Positions 7,128 through 13,983 of a stretch of DNA of 15,444 nt are shown piece by piece; position 1 is the stretch's first letter; the number at the start of each line of letters is the position of its first letter. Origin of the DNA: an uncultured Coriobacteriaceae bacterium (lineage in GTDB: Bacteria > Actinomycetota > Coriobacteriia > Coriobacteriales > QAMH01); contig CACZSV010000201.1 in NCBI GenBank assembly GCA_902783925.1, positions 1 to 15,444 on the forward strand, in the 5' to 3' direction. Both the position numbers and the translations under genes were made by a program. Under the pieces are notes generated by a model that made no database searches, was not told where the DNA came from, and saw only the letters and a list, made by a program, of their open reading frames with translations.

Positions 7128-8342
7128 ATGGCAAAAGACAGGGTAGTGCTCGCGTATTCGGGCGGTCTTGATACCTCCGTTTGCATCAAATGGCTTATGG
7201 AGAAGTACGATCTCGATGTAATCGCGATGGTTGGCGATGTTGGGCAGGAGCGTCAGGATCTCGAGTTCGTGCGTCAAAAGGCGTTGAATGTCGGCGCAAT
7301 CGAGTCGCTCGCGATTGATATGCGCGAAGAATACGTGAACGAATACCTTACCAAGGCGCTTGCCGCAAACTGCATGTACGAGAACAAGTACCCGATGGTG
7401 AGCTGCCTGTCCCGTCCTGTCATCGCCAAGCACCTGGTCGATATTGCGCATCAGTTCGGTGCCAAGTACGTTGCCCATGGTTGCACGGGCAAGGGCAACG
7501 ACCAGGTGCGCTTCGAAGTTGCGGTGCAGAGCCTCGATCCCGACCTCACCATTATCGCGCCTGTTCGCGAGTGGGACCTGCATACACGTGCCGACGAGAT
7601 GAAATGGGCCGAAGAGCATGGCGTTCCGGTTCCCACAACTAAATCGTCCCCGTATTCCATCGATGACAACCTCTGGGGCCGTGCCATCGAATGTGGCGTG
7701 CTCGAAGACCCGTGGAACGAGCCGCCCGAAGACATCTACACGATGACGAGCAGCGGCTACGAGGCTCCTGCAGAAGGCGAATACGTGATTATCAGCTTCG
7801 ACAAGGGCGTTCCCTGCGCGCTTGATGGCGAGAAGATGAGCTTCCACGACATCATCCTCAAGATGAACGATATCGCGGGCCGCAACGGCTTTGGCCGTAT
7901 CGATATGATTGAAAACCGCCTCGTGGGCGTGAAGAGCCGTGAATGCTATGAGGTGCCGGGCGCCCTGGCAATCATCACGGCTCACAAGGCGCTCGAAGAC
8001 TTGTGCCTCGAGCGCGAAGTGCTCCACTTCAAGCCGATTATCGAGCAGAAGTGGGCGACGCTCGTCTACAACGGCCTGTGGTTCAGCCCGCTCAAAGAAG
8101 CGCTCGACGGTTTCTGTGCGACAACGCAGGAAGTACTGACCGGCGATGTGCGCCTGCACTTCTTCAAGGGGAGCTGTGTGACGGTGGGTCGTCGCAGCGA
8201 GTACACGCTCTACGATTACAACCTCGCCACCTACGACGAAGGCGACACCTTTGATCGTGACAGCGCCAAGGGCTTTATCGACCTGCATGGCCTGCCTACG
8301 CGCGTCTGGGCTCGTCAGCGCCACAAGATGCAGGGCGAGTAA
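7128..8342 (+). CDS. argG: Argininosuccinate synthase
   Basis: ArgG couples citrulline and aspartate at the cost of ATP to AMP and pyrophosphate, giving argininosuccinate. The 404 residues match the type I family length. The ATP-pyrophosphatase P-loop SGGLDTS is at residues 11-17, and the family's HGCTGKGNDQVRFE stretch follows near residue 115. The ATG at 7128 has a good AAAGG site 7 bases upstream. It follows argR by 105 bases on the same strand and ends 27 bases before a strong intrinsic terminator, so it is the last gene of the first arginine block. The partner lyase argH is displaced about 4 kb downstream by two minus-strand genes. Confidence 0.97.
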   Translation: MAKDRVVLAYSGGLDTSVCIKWLMEKYDLDVIAMVGDVGQERQDLEFVRQKALNVGAIESLAIDMREEYVNEYLTKALAANCMYENKYPMVSCLSRPVIAKHLVDIAHQFGAKYVAHGCTGKGNDQVRFEVAVQSLDPDLTIIAPVREWDLHTRADEMKWAEEHGVPVPTTKSSPYSIDDNLWGRAIECGVLEDPWNEPPEDIYTMTSSGYEAPAEGEYVIISFDKGVPCALDGEKMSFHDIILKMNDIAGRNGFGRIDMIENRLVGVKSRECYEVPGALAIITAHKALEDLCLEREVLHFKPIIEQKWATLVYNGLWFSPLKEALDGFCATTQEVLTGDVRLHFFKGSCVTVGRRSEYTLYDYNLATYDEGDTFDRDSAKGFIDLHGLPTRVWARQRHKMQGE

Positions 8343-8369
8343 CCTGGTTTTACGCAAAGGCTAAGGAAA

Positions 8370-8402
8370 CGGGGCGCATGCACAATGCGCCCCGGTTTTT
8401 TT
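8370..8402 (+). terminator. Strong intrinsic terminator after argG
   Basis: The arms CGGGGCGCAT (8370-8379) and ATGCGCCCCG (8385-8394) form a perfect 10-bp GC-rich stem with a 5-base loop. Seven T follow at 8396-8402. This is a textbook rho-independent terminator for argG. The hairpin is also the first one downstream of the convergent acyltransferase gene, but on that strand only three T follow, so it may stop minus-strand transcription less efficiently. Confidence 0.93.
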
Positions 8403-8438
8403 GAATGAACGGGGAGCTTGTGCTTTAGCGTCTTCAGC

Positions 8439-10364
8439 CTAGAGATATCCCTTTACAGCATCGTAGATAAGATTCTGGTATGCTTCCGCGCCCTCGGGCT
8501 TGAGGTGCTCCCTGTCATCCCAGAGGTATGCTTTCATCTTGTCCTCCGGCGAGCACAGCGCATGCCAATCGACAAGGTGAACGTTGGGGTGTGCATCTGC
8601 AAACGCGGCGAGTTTGGCGTTCGTATCATCCTGGAACGGGTCGGGAATTACGACGTTCACGATAAACAGGTCCTGCTCGGGTTTGATGAGCTTGTAAAAT
8701 TCGTCGAGTTCCCCGTCTTGTATCTCGAAATTGGAGAAGTTCGCCAGGATGACTACATTACCGACAACACCCTGGGCGACGTATTCGGAATACACGTTTT
8801 GCGCCTGATAGAGCCAGCGGCCAATATAGCAATCGATAAGTCCCTTGTCATAATGGCTGTTGAATTGCGGTTTGCTGTCTCCGGGAACGGAGTCGCCGAT
8901 GAGAACGGGATTGCGTTTTTCGACTGCGGGCGGGTTGGAAGTAGAAGTCGACCCATTTTCGACTTGCTGTTGGGCTAAATCCATCGCATGTTCGACATCG
9001 ACACCAGTGCTCTTGATTGCACCTTCGGGAACAAAGTTGGCGTCGGGGGTAGTCGCACAACCGACAACAGTGGTGCATAAGACCATGGTGCATAGAAGCG
9101 CTGGCGCGATTACCTGAATCTTCAGATTGCGCTTCAGTTCCACGCCAAGGCCGCGCTCCTTGATGCGCCTCCACTCTCTGCCGATGGCACCGCGTCGTAT
9201 GGGCTCTTCGACAAAGCGGTACGAAAGCGCAGATGCAGCAAGCGTGATGGCGATGGCGAGAATCATGAACCACCAGGTGTAAGGCACGCCAATGGGGTTG
9301 ATGGGCTTGAGGAGCAAGATGATGGGGTAGTGCCATAGATAGATGCCGTATGAACGCTGGCCTATCCAGACCAGCGGTTTTGCCTCGAAGATGTGGGCCA
9401 GACGGCTGCGCGGGTGCACGAGCGCGGCAAGCACGACGGCGGTCAGCACGCTGCAGAGCACGATGCCGCCACGGTACATGAACGGGTCCATCCCGCCGAT
9501 GAACACCATCATGGCTATGAGGCCGACCAAGGCGATTGAACCGACTATATCGAGCGTGTTCACGAGTGTCTTGGAGACGCCCTTGGTGTTCTCGGGCGTA
9601 AGCTGCTGGCCGGGCCAGTTCAGCGCCATCCATGCGCCGATAAGCAGCGAGACAGCACGCGTATCGGTGCCGTAGTACACGCGCGTCGGGTCGGCATGCG
9701 GATCGAAGAGCACGGCCATGAGCACGGCAGATCCAATGGCAAGCAGCGCGCAGCCGATGCTCATCTTTTTGCGGTCTGCGCCAAAAATCTTGGAAGCGCC
9801 GAGCAGGATAAGCGGCCAGACAAGATAGAACTGCTCTTCGATGGCCAGCGACCAGAAGTGTGTGAGCGGGGAGGGGTCGCCGAGTGCCTGGAAATACGAA
9901 AGGCCGCGGAACACGTACCACCAGTTCTGGAACCAGAACAGCGAGGGAATAATATCCGGGCGCATCTTGGTGAGAAGCGGGTGGTTGAAGAGCACACAGA
10001 GCAGGGTGACGCAGACTATCACGAGCACGATTGCGGGGAAGAGGCGCCGTACGCGCCGCATCCAGAAGTGGATGAGGTCGATTTTGCCCGTCTCTTCGAT
10101 CTCGTTTACCAAAAGCCCGGTGATGAGATAGCCCGAAAGCACGAAGAATACGGTGACGCCCAGCAGACCGCCTTGTGCCCACTGGCAGTTGAGGTGGTAG
10201 AAGATCACTGCAAAGACGGCAAGCGCACGCAGGCCATCAAGCGATGTGATATAGCGCTTCTTGATTTTTTGGGCTGCGGGGTCGCGCCGTCTTCTCTTTC
10301 GCGCACTCACCTGCGTGCTCACACGCGGGCTTATGCGCATGGTTTTATAATTTTCAGCTTCCAT
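8439..10364 (-). CDS. Membrane O-acyltransferase (OafA/YrhL type) with C-terminal SGNH domain
   Basis: The 641-residue protein has three parts. A basic cytosolic N-terminus (residues 20-37, ARKRRRRD...) precedes an acyltransferase-3 membrane domain at about 37-390. This domain carries SLDGLRALAV, the catalytic-type H57 in FYHL, FVLSGYLITG, HFWSLAIEEQFYLVWPL and RSYGIYLWHYP. A further membrane segment at about 417-436 leads to an extracytoplasmic SGNH-hydrolase-like domain with G490-D-S492 and D617-R-E-H620. Such fusions acetylate cell-wall peptidoglycan, teichoic acids or surface polysaccharides, and the substrate here is unknown. The usual GTNG block III appears as ANFSNF (541-546). The ATG at 10364 lies 6 bases after the symporter stop with no clear ribosome site, which suggests coupling. 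A later ATG at 10340 is possible. Confidence 0.9.
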   Translation of the reverse strand: MEAENYKTMRISPRVSTQVSARKRRRRDPAAQKIKKRYITSLDGLRALAVFAVIFYHLNCQWAQGGLLGVTVFFVLSGYLITGLLVNEIEETGKIDLIHFWMRRVRRLFPAIVLVIVCVTLLCVLFNHPLLTKMRPDIIPSLFWFQNWWYVFRGLSYFQALGDPSPLTHFWSLAIEEQFYLVWPLILLGASKIFGADRKKMSIGCALLAIGSAVLMAVLFDPHADPTRVYYGTDTRAVSLLIGAWMALNWPGQQLTPENTKGVSKTLVNTLDIVGSIALVGLIAMMVFIGGMDPFMYRGGIVLCSVLTAVVLAALVHPRSRLAHIFEAKPLVWIGQRSYGIYLWHYPIILLLKPINPIGVPYTWWFMILAIAITLAASALSYRFVEEPIRRGAIGREWRRIKERGLGVELKRNLKIQVIAPALLCTMVLCTTVVGCATTPDANFVPEGAIKSTGVDVEHAMDLAQQQVENGSTSTSNPPAVEKRNPVLIGDSVPGDSKPQFNSHYDKGLIDCYIGRWLYQAQNVYSEYVAQGVVGNVVILANFSNFEIQDGELDEFYKLIKPEQDLFIVNVVIPDPFQDDTNAKLAAFADAHPNVHLVDWHALCSPEDKMKAYLWDDREHLKPEGAEAYQNLIYDAVKGYL

Positions 10365-10370
10365 AAAGTG

Positions 10371-12095
10371 CTAGACAAGTGTTTCTTCGGTATCCGTTCC
10401 TTGAGCGATGGCCTCCTCGGCGCTCGACGCGTCAGCAGATGGCGTGTTTTCCGATTGCTTTGGTGTGTCGATGGGCTGGTTCACACCCTGAAGCGGAATG
10501 CCGCCCTCGATGACCGCGTCGAGGTTGCGATCGACGCGCTCTTCGTCCATATAGTGATCGAACTCGTCGTAGATTGCCTGCGAGGGCTCCTTACTCAAAA
10601 GCGAGACGATAACGATGGCGAGGCATCCCAGCAAGAAAGCCGGAAGCAGCTCGTAGATACCAAAGACGCCGCCGAGTGGTTTGATGAGGTTGTGCCAGAT
10701 GAGCACGGTCGCAGCTCCGACGACCATGCCGGCGATTGCACCGGATTTGGTCGTGCGGCGCCAATAGAGCGAAAAGAGCGTAAGCGGGCCAAACGATGCT
10801 CCAAGTCCTGCCCAGGCATAGCTCACGACCGTGAATATGACGGAGTTCTCATCCCAGGCCACGATGACGCCAAAGAGCAGCACGCATGCCAACGTGATGC
10901 GGCTTACGATGAGCACCTGGTTATCGGTGGCATCTCTCTTGAAGACGCCGCGGAAGATGTTTTCTGCAACTGAAGAACCGGTAATCAGCAGGTAGGCGCT
11001 TGCCGAGGACATCGATGCGGCGAGAATACCCGAAACGACGATACCGCACACAAACGACGGGAGCATCATCTTCGAAAGCACGATGAAGATGTTTTCGGCA
11101 GCAGATTGCGTGAGGAGCTCTGCGGGGATGAGGTAGCGGCCGATAAGGCCGATCATCACGGCGCAGAACATCGAGATAACGACCCACACGATAGCGATAC
11201 GGCGCGACGTCTTGATTTGGTCGTCGCTGCGGATGCCCATGAAGCGAACGAGAACCTGCGGCATGCCAAAGTAGCCGAGACCCCAGCTCATGGTTGAGAT
11301 GATGGTGAGGATGCCGTATTCCGCGGGTATCTCGAAAACAGGAGCGCCGTTACTCACCTGCTGGACGCCATCTGCGTCAACGGCAGGAACCGACATTTGA
11401 GTCATCGAGAGGTATCCCGGAATATCGCTCAAGAACTGTACGGTGTTGTCGAGGCCGCCGGCCATGGTAATCGAGCCGATGACCACGATGGAGAGGGCAA
11501 AGAACATGAGTGTGCCCTGGAGGAAGTCCGTTGCGACGACTGAGAGATATCCGCCGACCATAGTGTAGAGGAACACGATGATGGCGCCAAAGACCATCAT
11601 GAGCGAGTAATCAACGCCAAAGAGCGTATGGAAGAGCTTGCCGCAGGTCACAAAGCAGCTGCCCGTGTATACGCAGAAGAAGATGAGGATGATGATCGCG
11701 GCGATGGTGCCGATGACGTTTTTGTCATCGTGAAAGCGGTTCGAATAGAAACCGGGAAGCGTGATGGAGTCATTTGCTTTTTCGGAATATCGGCGCAGGC
11801 GCTTAGCGACGAAGAGCCAATTAAGGTACGTGCCTATAGCTAAGCCGATTGCAGTCCAGCCGACGTCCGCCGCGCCGGTGAAGTAGGCAAGACCGGGAAG
11901 ACCCATGAGCAGGTAGCCGGACATGTCGGATGCTTCGGCGGAAAGAGCCGTGAACCACGGGCCGACCTTGCGGCCTCCCAAGAAGTAGTCCGAAGAAGAC
12001 CTATTCGAACGTCGTGCGTACGAAAAACCAATGATGAGCACTGCCATAAAGTAGATGAGAATGGCAATGATTACCGCCATATCGCCTGAATTCAT
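10371..12095 (-). CDS. putP: Sodium/proline symporter (SSS family, PutP-like)
   Basis: This polytopic membrane protein of the sodium:solute symporter family (LeuT fold, about 13 membrane segments) would import proline or a related solute with Na+. The segment SAEASDMSGYLLMGLPG contains D57 and S59, equivalent to residues essential for Na+ and proline binding in E. coli PutP. MSSASAYLLITGSSVAEN matches the second sodium-site helix. The 574 residues exceed E. coli PutP (about 500) because of a hydrophilic acidic tail of about 65 residues. ATG 12095 was preferred over ATG 12104 because AAGGG (12109-12105) lies 9 bases before it but directly abuts the other. It is the first gene of a two-gene minus-strand unit. 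Proline specificity is inferred from motif identity. Confidence 0.88.
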   Translation of the reverse strand: MNSGDMAVIIAILIYFMAVLIIGFSYARRSNRSSSDYFLGGRKVGPWFTALSAEASDMSGYLLMGLPGLAYFTGAADVGWTAIGLAIGTYLNWLFVAKRLRRYSEKANDSITLPGFYSNRFHDDKNVIGTIAAIIILIFFCVYTGSCFVTCGKLFHTLFGVDYSLMMVFGAIIVFLYTMVGGYLSVVATDFLQGTLMFFALSIVVIGSITMAGGLDNTVQFLSDIPGYLSMTQMSVPAVDADGVQQVSNGAPVFEIPAEYGILTIISTMSWGLGYFGMPQVLVRFMGIRSDDQIKTSRRIAIVWVVISMFCAVMIGLIGRYLIPAELLTQSAAENIFIVLSKMMLPSFVCGIVVSGILAASMSSASAYLLITGSSVAENIFRGVFKRDATDNQVLIVSRITLACVLLFGVIVAWDENSVIFTVVSYAWAGLGASFGPLTLFSLYWRRTTKSGAIAGMVVGAATVLIWHNLIKPLGGVFGIYELLPAFLLGCLAIVIVSLLSKEPSQAIYDEFDHYMDEERVDRNLDAVIEGGIPLQGVNQPIDTPKQSENTPSADASSAEEAIAQGTDTEETLV

Positions 12096-12197
12096 AATAA
12101 GCATCCCTTACGCGTCTATATAGTAGCGGCGGATATTATAGCTTTAGCAAGCTGGAGTTTCCCATTCATTTGTGACGAATTTGCCAAAAGTTATCAT

Positions 12198-12247
12198 GCG
12201 AGCCCGCCATGAGATGCCCAAAGCATGGGGTGCCCTTGCGGGCTCGC
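12198..12247. repeat. Fold-back element copy A upstream of argH
   Basis: The arms GCGAGCCCGC (12198-12207) and GCGGGCTCGC (12238-12247) are perfect 10-base reverse complements around a 30-base loop. The loop contains TGCCCAAAG (12215-12223). Directly after the second arm comes TTCGCTCGGGATGACAC, similar to dispersed repetitive palindromes found in many bacterial genomes. A second inverted repeat, ATGGGC/GCCCAT (12266-12271, 12281-12286), follows. Confidence 0.65.
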
Positions 12248-12323
12248 TTCGCTCGGGATGACACAATGGGCGCTTCGTTTGCCCATGGCATAGGGCGCTG
12301 ACGTGCGCTCGCTCGGGGATGGA

Positions 12324-12386
12324 GTCGAAGCGCGGCAGGGGTGCTTTCCTAAGTGCCCAAAGAATGCCCCCGCTCTCGCTTTCGAC
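12324..12386. repeat. Fold-back element copy B upstream of argH
   Basis: The imperfect arms GTCGAAGCGCGGCAGGGG (12324-12341) and CCCCCGCTCTCGCTTTCGAC (12367-12386) can pair around a 25-base loop. The loop again contains TGCCCAAAG (12354-12362). From this 9-mer onward, copy B aligns with copy A as a shortened degenerate version ending in GACAC (12260-12264 and 12384-12388). It therefore looks like a diverged second copy. Confidence 0.55.
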
Positions 12387-12496
12387 ACGAAATGTGTTGA
12401 TTCAGGTCTACCAGAGTACGGCAAAAAATGCTTGCGAGTGGCCAGCGCCTACAGTACCTTGCTTGTATTACGCGATTATTTTGAGAGGATGAGGAC

Positions 12497-13915
12497 ATGG
12501 AAGAGAATGAGCGCAAAAGCGATGCTCTTTGGGGTGGGCGCTTTGAGGATTCGCCTACCGAGTTTACGCAGGCCTTTGGGGCATCCTTGCCTGTAGATAA
12601 GCGCATGTGGGAATCGGATATAGCCGGATCGAAGGCCCATGCGGCGATGCTTGCGCGCCAAGGCGTGATCTCGCAGCAGGACGCGGATGATATTCGTGCG
12701 GGCCTCGATGCAGTTGGCGAGCGAATCGATGCGGGCGAGTTCGAGTTCGATATCGACGACGAAGACATCCATATGTCCATCGAGCGCAATCTGACCGAGG
12801 CAATAGGCGCCGCCGGCGGACGCTTGCATACGGGGCGCAGCCGCAACGACCAGGTCGCAACAGACGCGCGCCATCATGCCAAGAAGCTCAGCGAGGGCCT
12901 CGCCCACCAGATGCTCGACCTGCGTGCTGCTCTTCTCGATATTGCCAACGAGAACTATGGCGTCGTCATGCCGGGGTATACCCATATGCAAAAGGCACAG
13001 CCCGTGCTCTTCTCGCACCATATGCTCGCGTATTACTGGATGTTCACACGGGATTTCACGCGCTTGAAAGCCGCATACGATGCAGCCGACGTGCTCGCAT
13101 TGGGAAGCGCCGCCCTTGCAGGTACAACCTATCCGCTCGACCGTGAGTTCGTCGCACGCGAGCTCGGCTTTGCCGCAGTAGGAGAAAACAGCATGGACGC
13201 GGTGAGTGATCGCGACTTTTTGCTCGACCTTGCCTATGCATGTTCGGTTGCGATGATGCACCTCTCGCGTCTGTGCGAAGAGATTATCTACTGGTCGAGC
13301 AATGAGTTCAATTTCATCAGGCTCTCCGACGCATATTCGACGGGCTCGAGCATTATGCCGCAGAAGAAGAACCCCGACTTCGCAGAGCTTATCCGTGGTA
13401 AAACGGGACGCGTGTACGGCGATCTCATGGGCCTGCTCACGACGATGAAGGGCTTGCCGCTTGCATATAACAAGGATATGCAGGAAGACAAGGAGGGCGT
13501 GTTCGATGCTGTCGACACGCTGGGCAATTCGCTTGTAGTGATGGCGGGCATGATTCGCACGATGCACGTCAACGCCGACGTGATGCGAGCCGGCGCGCAC
13601 GGTGGTTTTATGGCGGCGACCGATCTGGCCGATTACCTCGTAGGCAAGGGAGTGCCCTTCCGCGAGGCGCATGCGATTGTGGGCAAGCTCGTTCTCGATT
13701 GCGAGAAACAGGGAAAAACGCTGCAGGAGCTGAGCGCTGCCGAGCTTGCGCAAGTCGATGAGCATTTTGCAGAAGACGCGGTCGAAGCGGTCGATATCGA
13801 TAAAGTGGTCGAGCGTCGCACCACGTACGGTGGAACAGGCCACGAGGCCGTAAAGCTGCAACTCGAGCATGCCCAAGAGCGCCTCATTGCAGATACGCAG
13901 CTGCTCGGTGCATAG
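12497..13915 (+). CDS. argH: Argininosuccinate lyase
   Basis: ArgH splits argininosuccinate into arginine and fumarate, the last step of the pathway. It belongs to the fumarase/aspartase superfamily and acts as a tetramer. The 472 residues fit the family. The N-terminus has ALWGGRFE, HTGRSRNDQVATD lies near residue 113, and the superfamily signature GSSIMPQKKNPD begins at residue 283, carrying the catalytic loop serine (S284/S285). The ATG at 12497 is preceded by GAGAGGATGAGGA. It stands apart from the other arginine genes, separated by the minus-strand putP-acyltransferase pair and a repeat-rich leader, so it probably has its own promoter. A GC-rich hairpin lies 12 bases after its stop. Confidence 0.97.
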   Translation: MEENERKSDALWGGRFEDSPTEFTQAFGASLPVDKRMWESDIAGSKAHAAMLARQGVISQQDADDIRAGLDAVGERIDAGEFEFDIDDEDIHMSIERNLTEAIGAAGGRLHTGRSRNDQVATDARHHAKKLSEGLAHQMLDLRAALLDIANENYGVVMPGYTHMQKAQPVLFSHHMLAYYWMFTRDFTRLKAAYDAADVLALGSAALAGTTYPLDREFVARELGFAAVGENSMDAVSDRDFLLDLAYACSVAMMHLSRLCEEIIYWSSNEFNFIRLSDAYSTGSSIMPQKKNPDFAELIRGKTGRVYGDLMGLLTTMKGLPLAYNKDMQEDKEGVFDAVDTLGNSLVVMAGMIRTMHVNADVMRAGAHGGFMAATDLADYLVGKGVPFREAHAIVGKLVLDCEKQGKTLQELSAAELAQVDEHFAEDAVEAVDIDKVVERRTTYGGTGHEAVKLQLEHAQERLIADTQLLGA

Positions 13916-13927
13916 AGACGATACCGA

Positions 13928-13954
13928 GAGCGGGCAGGAACGTTCTGCCCGCTC
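13928..13954. terminator. Hairpin between convergent argH and surface-protein gene
   Basis: The arms GAGCGGGCAG (13928-13937) and CTGCCCGCTC (13945-13954) form a perfect 10-bp stem with a 7-base loop. No T tract follows on either strand, so it is not a standard rho-independent terminator. Its position in the 68-base gap between convergent genes still suggests a bidirectional termination or transcript-end-protecting role. Confidence 0.5.
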
Positions 13955-13983
13955 ATCCTGCGTAGGTCGTCTGAAGCTTGCGC

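Larger units (their letters stand above)
12105..12496. other. Non-coding divergent intergenic region with fold-back repeats
   Basis: These 390 bases separate divergent putP and argH. Nearest putP lies a possible -10, TATAAT on the minus strand (12140-12135), with no good -35. The middle (12198-12388) is GC-rich and full of inverted and direct repeats, and I see no convincing gene in it. A 76-codon minus-strand frame at 12194-12424 has a composition typical of frames read through such repeats. The last 90 bases before argH are less structured and must hold the argH ribosome site and perhaps its promoter. No clear ARG box was seen there. Confidence 0.7.

Noticed and set aside
8848..10182. Long (444-codon) alternative minus-strand frame inside the acyltransferase gene
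   Set aside because: It overlaps a clearly recognisable membrane acyltransferase in another frame. The product is rich in R, H and A with no domain, as expected of a GC-rich shadow frame.
9696..10973. 425-codon plus-strand frame antisense to the acyltransferase and symporter
   Set aside because: It crosses the boundary of two convincing genes on the other strand. Its composition is that of an antisense shadow.
12194..12424. 76-codon minus-strand frame upstream of argH
   Set aside because: It is read entirely through the fold-back repeats and has the look of spurious repeat-derived proteins. There is no ribosome site or recognisable domain.
12463..12482. Mirror-symmetric TATTA-CGCG-ATTAT before argH as an operator
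   Set aside because: It is a mirror and not an inverted repeat, so it does not give two-fold symmetric binding. No related site was seen before argC.
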